Below, one piece after another: positions 14,248-22,091 of a DNA stretch of 23,251 nucleotides; positions within the stretch are counted from its first letter, which is position 1; each line of letters opens with the position of its first letter. Both the position numbers and the translations under genes were made by a program. The stretch comes from HGM13233 sp900762805 (GTDB taxonomy: Bacteria > Bacillota > Clostridia > Oscillospirales > Ruminococcaceae): the NCBI GenBank assembly GCA_937993755.1, contig CALKMA010000029.1:1-23251 (forward strand), given 5' to 3'. The notes under the pieces are model-generated. The model was not told the origin of the DNA and searched no databases. It saw only the letters and a list, made by a program, of their open reading frames with translations.

Positions 14248-14277
14248 GCTATATTCAGCAGCCGCACACGGTATGAC
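14248..14277 (-). promoter_or_regulatory. Possible sigma-E promoter of sipL-spoIVA
   Basis: On the minus strand GTCATACC (14277-14270), a 14-bp spacer and AATATAGC (14255-14248) resemble the mother-cell sigma-E pattern (about KMATATT, 13-15 bp, CATACAHT) with several mismatches. The position, 35 bp upstream of the start, and the known sigma-E control of these genes support it. Confidence 0.4.
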
Positions 14278-14582
14278 AAAGGGCGGCAATAGGAAAGGCC
14301 GGTCAGAGCGTCCCAGGCACACCGGCGGCCTGCCGCGGTCAAAACGGCGGTCTGCCGGTATTTCTTCAAAACGGGCAGCTCTGATATCTTATGAGAAAAC
14401 CGCGCATACATTTTTATCGGCGGCAACAGGCTGCCGCGGCGGGCGGCGCCCCCGGTCACACACAGCCGATATGCCCCGGCCCGCATATTTCGATATGTTT
14501 CTCGGCGCGCTTGGGATATGTTTGAGTCCGGCACGACGGGGCTCCGCCCGCCGCCCAATCCACACCTGAAAGGACTGATATC
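14278..14582. other. Divergent intergenic region
   Basis: This separates the sporulation operon from the surface-protein gene. No gene is supported. The motif CGATATG or GATATG recurs at about 14467, 14491 and 14514, and GATATC lies at 14382 and 14578; I cannot tell whether it is functional. No clear sigma-A promoter for the gene at 14583 is visible. Confidence 0.4.
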
Positions 14583-16991
14583 ATGCAACATCCATGTAAA
14601 AAGGAAAGCGCCCGGCGGCACAAGGCGGCTGCCGTTTTGTGCTGCTTTGCCATGCTGTGCGCCGTCTGCACGACTTTGCTGCCGGCCGGAGCGCAGGAGC
14701 AGGAAGCAAGCCGCCGCGCGGCAGCGCCGGACAGCAGCGTGACGGCGCCTCAAGCGGCCGCTCCGGCGGAAAACGGCGGGACGGCCGGAGAACCGACCCC
14801 CGAACCGGAGCAGAGCGGACAAACGCCGGCCGCGCCGCCCACAACGGGCGGGCCGGAAAACGAGCCGGCGGCGAACGGCGGGCTTCCGCGCGGCCAATCA
14901 CCCGCGGAGGAAATCGTCTCCCCCGCCGAGCAGGCCGCAGGCAGCCACTGGCAGACGCTGCGCGACAGCGGCTGGTTCACACACTGGCAGGAACAGGCCG
15001 CGTCTGCGGCAGACCCCGCGCCGCGGCGGACGGCCCGACAGCTTCCGGCAGCCGGCGCGGCGGCCGCCGCGGGCGCTTCGGCCGTGCAGATCACCGAGCC
15101 GGGCGGCGTGCGCACCTCGAACGACGGCCGGGTAACGGTCAGCAAGACCATTTCCGGCACCGAGCTTGAAAATGTCTTTGACATCACGCTCACCGTCGAT
15201 ACGGCGGAAAGCATCTCGGAATTCTATCTGGAGCCTGACATGGCCGTTGTCATCGTGATGGACATCTCCAACACCATGAACAACGATTTCGGCAGCACGA
15301 CGCGCTACGCCGCGGCCATGGAGACGGCCGAAAGCTTTATCGACCTGTTTGCCAGAAGCTCGGCCGGCGTCAGCCGCATCGGCTATGTTGCCTTCAACAC
15401 CGACGCCCAACAGATCTTCCCGCTGCAGGGCTGCCGGACGGCAGCCGGTGCGGCTGCCCTCAAGAACACCCTGCGCACCGAAGCCGGCCGCATCATCAAT
15501 GCCGACGGCTACGCCGCCTCCCACAGCCGCTTCACCAACGTCGAGGCCGGCCTGAAGATGGCGCGGGATATGCTGAACGCCGCCGACGTCGCCAACGAAA
15601 ACAAATATATCATCTTTTTGAGCGACGGCTTCCCGACAACCTATATCCGCAGCGGCTACGCCGGCTGGGATCCCTACTGCACGGGCGGCGCGCCGGACGC
15701 TGACGGGGTTTTCTATGACGGCGCCCTCGGCGTCTATTGCCAATTCGGCACCAACTACAGCGACAAGGCGGCTGTCCGCGCCCGCGAGCAGGCGGCGGCC
15801 ATCAAGGCCGACGGCATCACCGTCTTCTCCGTCGGCATCGACATCGGCGGTCAGACCATCCGGGGCTACGCCGAAAAGGCCGAGGGGCCGGGCGGCACGG
15901 CGGCAGCCGGCGGCTTCTCCACCGTTGACCGCGCCGGCACCGCCTATGAAATCGGCAGCGCCGACAGCGCCGCGGCCTACAAGAGCTGGCTGAAAAACGG
16001 CATCGGTTCGGGCTACTACTTCGACAGCACCAATCAGGAGGAGCTGCAGGCGGCCTACGCCGGTATCTTTCGGGAGATCCGCCGCATCCGCACCGACGCC
16101 TCCGCCGCCATCTGGCTGACCTCCGACCCGCTGCCGACGATACAGGGCACAGACGGCAATGTGGAATTCATCGGCTTTTTCGACAGACAGGGCGCACTGA
16201 CAGCCGGCCCGCTCGCCGGCAGCCGCACCGAGGGCGGCGAAAACACGGCGCAGCTGGGCGAGGGCAGCGTCATCCGCTGGGATCTCAAGCAGTCCGGCTA
16301 CACAACCGCCTCCGCTGGAGGTTCCGCCGCCTATCGTTATTCGCTGGTCTACCGCGTGCGGCTGCGCAACGAGAATGCCGGCTTTATCGAGCGCGAAAGC
16401 TGCCCCACCAACGGCACCACGTCGCTGACCTATCAGCTCATTGAAACGGTCGGCGGCGCCGCCCGCATCTCCGATAAAAAGCAGATCGAATTCCCCGTTC
16501 CCGCCGTTGAGGGTTATATCTCGGAGCTGCTGTTTGAAAAAACGGGAGCCGGCGGCGCGCCGCTGGCCGGAGCGGTCTTTACGCTGACACACGATACCGC
16601 GCACTGCGCCGCCTGCCGCGGCGACGGCACCAGCGTACCCATCGGCCCGGCGACAGCGACCTCAGGGCAGGACGGTCTGGTGCGGTTTGAAGAGGTCCCC
16701 TCCGGTCACACCTACACCATGACTGAAACCGGCACGCCGGCCGGCTATCTCAAAAATGAGGACATCTACACTGTGGTCGTTGCCTATGACGCGGTCACCG
16801 TTACGGTGACGCACAAGGACGGCTCGACCGCACAGTGGGACAGCGGCCGGCTCAACACCGTCGCCAACCGGCCCGACGCGCCGGAGCTGCCCGAAACGGG
16901 GGCGCTCTGGTGGCCGGTTCCGGTGCTGGCCCTGCTGGGTGCGGCCTGCCTGCTCTTCGGTCTGCTCAGGGCCAAAAGGCACAGCCTGTAA
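14583..16991 (+). CDS. LPxTG cell-wall protein with von Willebrand A and SpaA-like domains
   Basis: This is a surface protein expected to be anchored to peptidoglycan by a sortase. The 802-aa product has a signal peptide (about residues 1-37, ending LLPAGAQ) and an Ala/Pro/Glu-rich spacer to about 165. A VWA domain begins at about 215 with a MIDAS-like DISNT at 227-231 (Thr where the last Ser is usual) and FLSDG at about 346-350. A beta-rich middle follows, then a SpaA/Cna-B-like domain (about 645-750, with LFEKTGAGGAPLAGAVFTLT and VPSGHTYTMTETGTPAGYL), and finally LPETG at 769, a hydrophobic helix and a basic tail (RAKRHSL). An RGD tripeptide sits at 679-681. The ATG follows AAAGGA. Pilus-tip adhesins share this design, but no sortase or pilin gene is nearby. 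Confidence 0.92.
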   Translation: MQHPCKKESARRHKAAAVLCCFAMLCAVCTTLLPAGAQEQEASRRAAAPDSSVTAPQAAAPAENGGTAGEPTPEPEQSGQTPAAPPTTGGPENEPAANGGLPRGQSPAEEIVSPAEQAAGSHWQTLRDSGWFTHWQEQAASAADPAPRRTARQLPAAGAAAAAGASAVQITEPGGVRTSNDGRVTVSKTISGTELENVFDITLTVDTAESISEFYLEPDMAVVIVMDISNTMNNDFGSTTRYAAAMETAESFIDLFARSSAGVSRIGYVAFNTDAQQIFPLQGCRTAAGAAALKNTLRTEAGRIINADGYAASHSRFTNVEAGLKMARDMLNAADVANENKYIIFLSDGFPTTYIRSGYAGWDPYCTGGAPDADGVFYDGALGVYCQFGTNYSDKAAVRAREQAAAIKADGITVFSVGIDIGGQTIRGYAEKAEGPGGTAAAGGFSTVDRAGTAYEIGSADSAAAYKSWLKNGIGSGYYFDSTNQEELQAAYAGIFREIRRIRTDASAAIWLTSDPLPTIQGTDGNVEFIGFFDRQGALTAGPLAGSRTEGGENTAQLGEGSVIRWDLKQSGYTTASAGGSAAYRYSLVYRVRLRNENAGFIERESCPTNGTTSLTYQLIETVGGAARISDKKQIEFPVPAVEGYISELLFEKTGAGGAPLAGAVFTLTHDTAHCAACRGDGTSVPIGPATATSGQDGLVRFEEVPSGHTYTMTETGTPAGYLKNEDIYTVVVAYDAVTVTVTHKDGSTAQWDSGRLNTVANRPDAPELPETGALWWPVPVLALLGAACLLFGLLRAKRHSL

Positions 16992-17061
16992 CAGCACGGG
17001 ATCCGGCACTGTAGGCGCAGGGATTGTCTGCTCAGGGCCAAAAGGCACAGCCTGTAACAGC
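16960..17061 (+). repeat. Direct repeat of 36 bp at the gene end, 66 bp apart
   Basis: The 36 bases at 16960-16995, covering the last codons and stop of the VWA-protein gene, recur without change at 17026-17061 after 30 unrelated bases. The second copy is non-coding and precedes the terminator. It looks like a recent local duplication. Confidence 0.9.
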
Positions 17062-17091
17062 GGCTGTCCTGCTAATCAAACAGCTGACCGC

Positions 17092-17126
17092 CGGGGGCGC
17101 TGTCGATGACAGCGCCCCCGCTTTTT
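17092..17126 (+). terminator. Intrinsic terminator of the VWA-protein gene
   Basis: GGGGGCGCTGTC (17093-17104) and GACAGCGCCCCC (17108-17119) form a 12-bp stem, extendable by one pair, with a 3-nt loop. It is followed by GCTTTTTGC. Confidence 0.92.
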
Positions 17127-17196
17127 GCTTTCGCGCCTCGCCGCCCGACCGGGAATCGGACTTCGGACTGCGGTGTGTCATGCTCCCCGGCTTTAT

Positions 17197-17254
17197 ATTA
17201 CAGTTATACAAATGTAATACATATATTGCATTCCCTTGCGCCGCGTGCTAAAAT
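17197..17254 (+). promoter_or_regulatory. Promoter and possible operator of the beta-helix surface protein
   Basis: TTGCAT (17226-17231), a 17-bp spacer and TAAAAT (17249-17254) with TG one base before it form a good promoter. Just upstream, ATTACA (17197-17202) and TGTAAT (17213-17218) form a 10-nt-spaced inverted repeat in an AT-rich patch, a possible regulator site. The 5' leader is about 110 nt. Confidence 0.65.
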
Positions 17255-17370
17255 ATACGTCGGATAACTGCTGCGCCGCTACCAAAAGAGGGCCAAAGAG
17301 GGCGTTGACTGTGCTGTTGTGCGCAGCATTATCTGAAATAAATCAAGTCTATCAAGAAAGGAAAGAATCT

Positions 17371-20334
17371 ATGAAAAAAGCTACAGCGGTATTATTGTCT
17401 CTGCTTCTGTTGGTCTGTCTGCTGTCGTTGACAGCGCTGGCCGGCGATGCGCCTGCCGCCATTTACGTCAGCGCAGCGGGAGACGACACCAAAAGCGGGA
17501 GCACGGAAGCTGAGGCTGTCGCCACGCTGGCCAAAGCGGCCGAGCTGGTCAACAGCGGCAGCGCCAAGGACTATGTTGTCTACGTCATGAGCGATCTGAC
17601 ATCAACGGCCTGTGCGCGCTTCTACAGCAAAAATGTAACCATCACCAGCCTTAACGGCAGCTGGACCGTCACAAGGGGAGACGGCTTCAGCACACTGTCC
17701 GATCCGGCGCGCAGCTGCTACAACCCGACTATGGTTGAGATCCAAACCAGCCAGGGCTCAGCCAGTCTGACGCTCACCAACATCACCTTTGACGATCAGG
17801 GCAAGCATGAGGGCACCGTGTTCGCACAGGCCATCAGCGGCGAGGGCTGCGAGGACAACCTCAAATATGTGCAGGACGCCATCATCGCCTCCAACGCGAC
17901 CGAGGACTGCTCCATCACGCTGGACGAGGGCGCCTGTCTGCTCAACTACGGCGGGATGTCAGCCGTCCGCGTCACCAACAAGGCCGTCGTCACCATGAAG
18001 GCGGGCAGCCTGATCACCGACACCACCGTTACGACCCGCGAAAAGGGCCCGGACGGCAGTAATGGCCCGGCCGGCGCTGTCTGGACGCAGGGCGGCGGGC
18101 TGATCACGGAGTCCGGCTCCGAAATCAAGGATATGGTCGGGCGCGCCGTCTATGCCGACGGCGGCAGCATCAGCCTCGGCGGCAGCATCAGCGGCATCAA
18201 GGGGCTCAAGGATGCCATGTGGCAGGGCAGTGCGGGCTGCGCCCTCCACCTGCGCAGCGGCGCCGCCGGCACACTGACCGCCACGGCCGTTATCGACGGC
18301 TGCTCCGGCGGCGGCAGCGCTGTCGTCACGCATGGCTGCGATCTGACCATGGAGAAGGGCGCGGTCATCAAAAACACCCAGAATACCACGGCTGTGGCCG
18401 TCCAGGGAGCCGGCGTGGTGTTGATCGACGGCGAGATCACCGGCAACAACGGCACCATGAACGCTCTCAACGTGCAGGGCGACAATTTCAACGTCACGCT
18501 CGGTGCGAATGCCAATATCCACCACAACCACACCGGCTACGGCACGATCTACTCACAGGGCACCGGCGGCCAGCTGCATATTTACGGCAAGATCAACGAC
18601 AATATCGCCTCTGACCGCGGCGGCGCGCTGGCTATGGCCAACAACCTCGGCCTTTCGACGGTCACCATGTATGAAGGCGCTGAAATCTGCCGCAATTATT
18701 CGAAAGAGACGGGCGGCGGCGTCATGGTCAGCGTCGGCACCTTCATCATGAAGGGCGGCCTCGTGACCGACAACATCGCCAAACAGGAGGGCGGCGGCTT
18801 CTATGTGCGCCGCGGCGGCACTCTTATCGTTGAGGGCGGCACCATCAGCGGCAACGCATCGGCTCTGCTGGGCGGCGGCATCAACTACGAGGCCGGCAAC
18901 TATAAAGGCGGTGTCCCCAACGTCGTTCTGACGGGCGGCACCATCACCGGCAACCGGCAGAACGCCGCCGTTACGCTTTCGGACGAGGGCGCGGCCGCTG
19001 AGGGTGGGCAGTCCAACGACATCGCCATTCGCAACAAAGGCGGCAACGCGGCGACCGACCTGTACGGCCGGCCCGACCGTAACCTGTTCATCACCGCCAA
19101 TGTCACGCTCGGCAACAAGGCCATTACCTTCCAGCAGGACAGCAAGACCGTTACCCCGTCTGACAGCAGCATCGACATCAAGCTCGGCAACGCCAGCCCC
19201 AGCAGTGTCACCGCTCTCAAAACCGAGGCGGCCGCCAAAGGCTGGGCGGCCCCGCTGGCCACCTTCTGGATGCAGCGCGGCAGCCGCACGACGCTGACAG
19301 TCGGCGGTCTGACGCCCAATGCCGAAATGCCGGTATACGCGCTGGTCGTTGAAACCGGCGAGGACGGCAACCCCGTCACCGGCGGCAGGGTCAGCGTATA
19401 CAACACCGAGGTCAGCACAGCTGACGGCGGCACCGTCATCACGGTTTCCATCCCCAGCGCGCAGACCAACGGCTGCGCCGTGGCGCTGGTGCAGCCCACG
19501 GCCGACTGGGGCAAGGTCGTTATCACCACATCGCTGCCTGTCATCCGGCAGGACAAAACGGCTGAAAGCTACGACGTCCCCTACAGGGCCACCTACACCA
19601 TGTCGCAGAGTCTGCTCTCGATGGTCAAGGCCGCCGCTCTCTCGCCGAACGATTTCAGCATTGACCTGAAGTATGTCGTCGAGCTGGACGACCGTCTGAC
19701 GGCCAAAAGCGAGAACGGAAAATATCTCTTCACCTTTGACGGCGGCGGGCTGCTGGAGGCCGATGCCGACAACATTGTTGTCAGCGCGGACGGCCACACC
19801 ATCACCGTCCCCTGCCGCCTGACCGCCAACTGGGAGGAGGCAGTCGCGGCAGCCGACAAGATGGTCATGACGCTTGACGGCATCGGCGTTCTGGCTGCCG
19901 ACGATTTCACCGCCAACGACGAGCTTGCCACCACCGGCAATATCGACGTTACGGTCGGCGGCAAGCCCAACATCCTGATCCCGGCCAATGTCTGCCATAA
20001 CCGCATGGTGCCGACCTACACCGTCACCTATACCGGCGGCGTTGGCGGCGAGGAGGTTTTTGCCGATGACGTTCACCCCGGTCTGGTTGACGGCGACGAG
20101 ACCCCGGCTTTCGAAGGCACGCCAAAGCGCAAGGGCTACAAGTTCACCGGCTGGGCCCCTGAGGTCGCTGAAAAGGTGACCGGAAACGTCACCTACACGG
20201 CACAATGGGAAAAAGACGGCCCCATTCTTCCCAAAACGGGTATGCTCTGGTGGCCGGTTCCGGTGCTGGCGCTGCTGGGCGCGTTCTGCCTCCTCACAGG
20301 GATGCGCAGGTCCAGAAAACGCTTTTATAAATAA
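17371..20334 (+). CDS. LPxTG beta-helix surface protein (adhesin-like)
   Basis: The start is ATG 17371, which follows AAGGAAAG and opens a classic signal peptide (MKKATAVLLSLLLLVCLLSL, cleavage after TALA); in-frame codons upstream have no such support. The product is 987 aa. From about residue 30 it begins AAIYVSAAGDD, an entry typical of parallel beta-helix proteins, followed by many short turns such as GGSISLGGSISG, MYEGAEICRNYS, GGGVMV and GGGFYVRRGGTLIVEGGTIS. This resembles the pectate-lyase-like/Pmp-type beta-helix fold without visible lyase residues. Beta-sandwich-like regions follow, then an InlB-type B repeat (GYKFTGWAPEV with VTYTAQWEKD) and LPKTG with a hydrophobic helix and basic tail (RRSRKRFYK). 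A role in adhesion or glycan binding is inferred. Confidence 0.92.
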   Translation: MKKATAVLLSLLLLVCLLSLTALAGDAPAAIYVSAAGDDTKSGSTEAEAVATLAKAAELVNSGSAKDYVVYVMSDLTSTACARFYSKNVTITSLNGSWTVTRGDGFSTLSDPARSCYNPTMVEIQTSQGSASLTLTNITFDDQGKHEGTVFAQAISGEGCEDNLKYVQDAIIASNATEDCSITLDEGACLLNYGGMSAVRVTNKAVVTMKAGSLITDTTVTTREKGPDGSNGPAGAVWTQGGGLITESGSEIKDMVGRAVYADGGSISLGGSISGIKGLKDAMWQGSAGCALHLRSGAAGTLTATAVIDGCSGGGSAVVTHGCDLTMEKGAVIKNTQNTTAVAVQGAGVVLIDGEITGNNGTMNALNVQGDNFNVTLGANANIHHNHTGYGTIYSQGTGGQLHIYGKINDNIASDRGGALAMANNLGLSTVTMYEGAEICRNYSKETGGGVMVSVGTFIMKGGLVTDNIAKQEGGGFYVRRGGTLIVEGGTISGNASALLGGGINYEAGNYKGGVPNVVLTGGTITGNRQNAAVTLSDEGAAAEGGQSNDIAIRNKGGNAATDLYGRPDRNLFITANVTLGNKAITFQQDSKTVTPSDSSIDIKLGNASPSSVTALKTEAAAKGWAAPLATFWMQRGSRTTLTVGGLTPNAEMPVYALVVETGEDGNPVTGGRVSVYNTEVSTADGGTVITVSIPSAQTNGCAVALVQPTADWGKVVITTSLPVIRQDKTAESYDVPYRATYTMSQSLLSMVKAAALSPNDFSIDLKYVVELDDRLTAKSENGKYLFTFDGGGLLEADADNIVVSADGHTITVPCRLTANWEEAVAAADKMVMTLDGIGVLAADDFTANDELATTGNIDVTVGGKPNILIPANVCHNRMVPTYTVTYTGGVGGEEVFADDVHPGLVDGDETPAFEGTPKRKGYKFTGWAPEVAEKVTGNVTYTAQWEKDGPILPKTGMLWWPVPVLALLGAFCLLTGMRRSRKRFYK

Positions 20335-20436
20335 CGCGATAAGCCGGCGGGGACGGTACGCGGCATTTTTGCCGAGCGCCCGCCGCCGCAGAAGCTGAGC
20401 TCTGTAAAGCCGCCGTAACAGGCTGAACAGACAGGA

Positions 20437-20469
20437 CGGGCCGCTGCCATTGGCAGCGGCCCGTTTTTT
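20437..20469 (+). terminator. Intrinsic terminator of the beta-helix protein gene
   Basis: CGGGCCGCTGCC (20437-20448) and GGCAGCGGCCCG (20452-20463) form a perfect 12-bp stem with a 3-nt loop, followed by six T's. Confidence 0.95.
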
Positions 20470-20499
20470 CAGCTATTCAGGGGAAAACGCTTCTGCTAT

Positions 20500-20703
20500 G
20501 GCAGGCGCTCGGACGGCGAAGCGGCAGCCTCTGAAGCTGCCTCATTGCATCTTTTGAATGGCAGGCTGTTCACCGCGGCGGCCTGATCGGTGCGCCGCGG
20601 CAGGTGCTTGGACGGCGAAGCGGACGGCTGCTTTTAGGCTTGACTCCTCTCTTCTTTCAGACGGCAGCCGTTCACGCGGCGGGGCCTGATTTGAGCGCCG
20701 CGG
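20500..20703. repeat. Diverged tandem repeat of about 99 bp, hairpin-forming
   Basis: Two units begin GGCAGGCGCTCGG (20500) and GGCAGGTGCTTGG (20599) and share GGACGGCGAAGCGG, then GTTCAC..GCGGCG, a CCTGAT loop and CGCCGCGG. Each can form the same terminal hairpin: CCGCGGCG (20573-20580) with CGCCGCGG (20593-20600) in unit 1, and CGCGGCG (20675-20681) with CGCCGCG (20696-20702) in unit 2. Each also has an inner CAGCC/GGCTG-type pairing whose sequence differs between units. No coding frame is convincing. Confidence 0.7.
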
Positions 20704-20768
20704 AAAAGGACGCCGGCCGCGGTGCAGGGCATCGCTGTCTATGGGCAAGCAGACGGAACAGCGCTCTC

Positions 20769-20945
20769 CTACTCCAGCTCGATGGGGCCATGCTCCTTTT
20801 CATAGTCGCTGATAAATCTCCGCATCAGCTGGATCAGCTGGGCATTGGCCGAGCGGCCCTCATACCCGCAGACATAGCGGAACTTTGCCAGCGTTGCGGC
20901 ATCGACCCGCAGACCGAAATGCTTTTCATTATCCTTGTTCATCAT
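20769..20945 (-). CDS. Small ribbon-helix-helix-like DNA-binding protein, 58 aa
   Basis: The minus strand encodes MMNKDNEKHFGLRVDAATLA, then KFRYVCGYEGRSANAQLIQL and MRRFISDYEKEHG, ending PIELE. The short strand (HFGLRVD) followed by two helices with a GRSANAQL turn is the Arc/MetJ ribbon-helix-helix pattern. Two adjacent ATGs (20945 and 20942) follow AGGAG at 5 and 8 nt, and either may be used. A dimeric DNA-binding role is inferred. A pair of direct repeats in the upstream region (20957 and 21018) are candidate operators. There is no toxin gene beside it, so a toxin-antitoxin role is not supported. Confidence 0.8.
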   Translation of the reverse strand: MMNKDNEKHFGLRVDAATLAKFRYVCGYEGRSANAQLIQLMRRFISDYEKEHGPIELE

Positions 20946-20956
20946 GCAAGCTCCTG

Positions 20957-21034
20957 TAGAGTTATTTTAACTTTATTCTAAACACATGCTTGCTTTATTC
21001 CCAAAACAGAGCTATAATAGAGTTATAATAACTT
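20957..21034. promoter_or_regulatory. Plus-strand promoter flanked by two direct-repeat operators
   Basis: TAGAGTTATTTTAACTT (20957-20973) and TAGAGTTATAATAACTT (21018-21034) differ at one base. Between and overlapping them, TTGCTT (20990-20995), a 17-bp spacer and TATAAT (21013-21018) form a plus-strand promoter. A weaker minus-strand promoter, TTGGGA-18-TAGAAT, would serve the 58-aa protein gene. A regulator bound to both repeats could control both directions. Confidence 0.65.
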
Positions 21035-21108
21035 CACTATTTGCTGAGGGATGCTTCCAGATGAGGTCAACAGGAGGCAGCCGTTATAGAAAAAGAGGGG
21101 AGCAAGCA

Positions 21109-21147
21109 GTGAGTTACCTTCCGCGAAAGGGCCGCCCCATGTGCTGA
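21109..21147 (+). other. Possible 12-codon reading frame or gene-start relic (MSYLPRKGRPMC)
   Basis: A GTG at 21109 follows GGGGAG by 6 nt and reads MSYLPRKGRPMC before a TGA. The KGRP motif resembles the N-terminus of element-borne DNA-binding proteins. The same frame is open from an ATG at 21061. Its last codons lie inside the left arm of the terminator stem at 21124. It may be a broken gene start or a leader peptide. Confidence 0.3.
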
Positions 21148-21163
21148 CGGGGCGGCCCTTTCG
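21124..21163 (+). terminator. Strong hairpin terminator
   Basis: CGAAAGGGCCGCCCC (21124-21138) and GGGGCGGCCCTTTCG (21149-21163) form a perfect 15-bp stem with a 10-nt loop. The T's lie within the stem edge. The unit from the promoter at 20990 to here would give a transcript of about 140 nt. Confidence 0.75.
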
Positions 21164-21547
21164 TAGCTGCCCGGCCGGTATCCCGCAAGGGCAGCGACCC
21201 CGCCGTGCCGGCTCCAGGCGGCCATACGGTGCGCGGGCAAGCCGCCGCACCCCTCTGCAATGTTCAATGGAAAACGCCGTCAGGGCCAAAAGCGCGGGGC
21301 TCACGGCGCATAAGCCGCTGATCAAATAAAGCTAAAGCCAGATAACCACAAGCAATAATAGCAATGCCAGACGGCACTGACGGCGGAAAACCGGCTGCAA
21401 GGGCCGCACGGCGCAGCCAAAGCAGGCAGAATACAGCAGGCCGCCGGAAAGCATGAGATCAGCCGAACGGCGCGGCAGAACAGACCCGTTCAAGGGGCAG
21501 TGCGGCAGCGGGAGACCGCCCCAAAAGGCAAGCCCTGCCAAAGCGGC
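21164..21547. other. Region without a supported gene
   Basis: No frame here has convincing protein composition and start signals. It lies between the regulatory patch and the fragmentary element gene that becomes recognisable at about 21548, so the left boundary of the second mobile segment is probably inside it. Confidence 0.5.
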
Positions 21548-21781
21548 GGGCCATATACAGTCCGGTTTGACGGTGATATTGACCTTGACCGGGAAAAGAC
21601 GAGGAAACAGCTTGGATTTCGAGATCAGGGCAAAGAGCCGCCAAAGACGGCACAGGAACCGCAAAAGAAAATGAGCATGAAAGAGCGCATGGCCGCAGCA
21701 CAGGCCGAAGCTGACCGGCGCAGCAGTTCCCACGCTTCCGATCAGCCCCAGCACGACAAGACAACAGAAAGGGGGGAATAA
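21548..21781 (+). pseudogene. C-terminal fragment of an ICE accessory protein (DUF4316-like)
   Basis: The recognisable part reads PYTVRFDGDIDLDREKTRKQ, then LGFRDQGKEPP and KKMSMKERMAAAQAEADRR, ending with a charged, Gln/Ser-rich tail. From memory, this VRFDG-IDL-REKTR-QLGFRD pattern belongs to the C-terminus of DUF4316/YodL-type proteins of Tn1549-like conjugative elements. The N-terminal bulk is missing and the sequence upstream is not protein-like, so it is read as a 5'-truncated gene; the frame is formally open from an ATG at 21500. It ends 2 bp before the next gene, as in an operon. Confidence 0.55.
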
Positions 21782-21783
21782 TA

Positions 21784-22002
21784 ATGTTTACCATTGATGA
21801 ATTAAGCATTGTCAAAATGTATTGTGATTCCTCGCAGAATAGGGATGCTGTTCTTGCTACCATGAATGGCAGCTTGCCTCTGATTGAGGATCAAGAGATC
21901 AAGAAAACCGTAGAAGCAACGATCCGCAAAGCCAATGCTATGACGCAAGAAGCCTTTTCAGCCCTCGATCTCTCCGACACCTTGAATGTCGTTGAGGAAT
22001 AA
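21784..22002 (+). CDS. Transposon-transfer-assisting family-like protein, 72 aa
   Basis: The ATG at 21784 follows GGGGGG. The protein reads MFTIDELSIVKMYC, then LPLIEDQEIKKTVEATIRKA and MTQEAFSALDLS. This matches my recollection of the small helical 'transposon-transfer assisting' proteins of Tn1549-like integrative conjugative elements, both in length and in the M-F-T-x-x-E start and L-T/M-x-x-x-F-x-A-L-x-L end. It lies directly behind the fragment of a typical ICE protein, which supports the context. It is soluble, with no enzyme motif. The exact role in transfer is not known to me. Confidence 0.65.
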   Translation: MFTIDELSIVKMYCDSSQNRDAVLATMNGSLPLIEDQEIKKTVEATIRKANAMTQEAFSALDLSDTLNVVEE

Positions 22003-22004
22003 AA

Positions 22005-22014
22005 TACTATAGTA
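22005..22014. promoter_or_regulatory. AGTAC-type palindrome, site 1
   Basis: TACTATAGTA is a perfect 10-bp palindrome 20 bp upstream of the -35 element at 22035. A related block (TACTTTAGTA and AGTAC-4-GTACT) lies at 22282-22301 just before a second promoter, so both promoters may answer to one regulator. Confidence 0.45.
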
Positions 22015-22034
22015 CTTAAAATGCAAAATTATTC

Positions 22035-22063
22035 TTGACATATTTCTGTTCTCCGCGTATAAT
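22035..22063 (+). promoter_or_regulatory. Perfect consensus promoter of the small RNA
   Basis: TTGACA (22035-22040) and TATAAT (22058-22063) are separated by exactly 17 bp, the ideal sigma-A promoter. Transcription should start at about 22070. Confidence 0.92.
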
Positions 22064-22091
22064 ACTATTACAGGGTAGAAATACCCCCGAA

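Noticed and set aside
14898..16604. A 568-aa minus-strand reading frame
   Set aside because: Antisense of the VWA/SpaA protein; Gly/Ala/Asp-rich shadow without domains.
18553..20205. A 550-aa minus-strand reading frame
   Set aside because: Antisense of the beta-helix protein, whose regular repeat turns make an open antisense frame.
14583..20334. A pilus operon
   Set aside because: There is no sortase, no major pilin and no isopeptide-type shaft protein; the two genes have separate promoters or terminators.
20769..20945. A toxin-antitoxin antitoxin gene
   Set aside because: No toxin-like gene lies next to the ribbon-helix-helix-like gene on either side.
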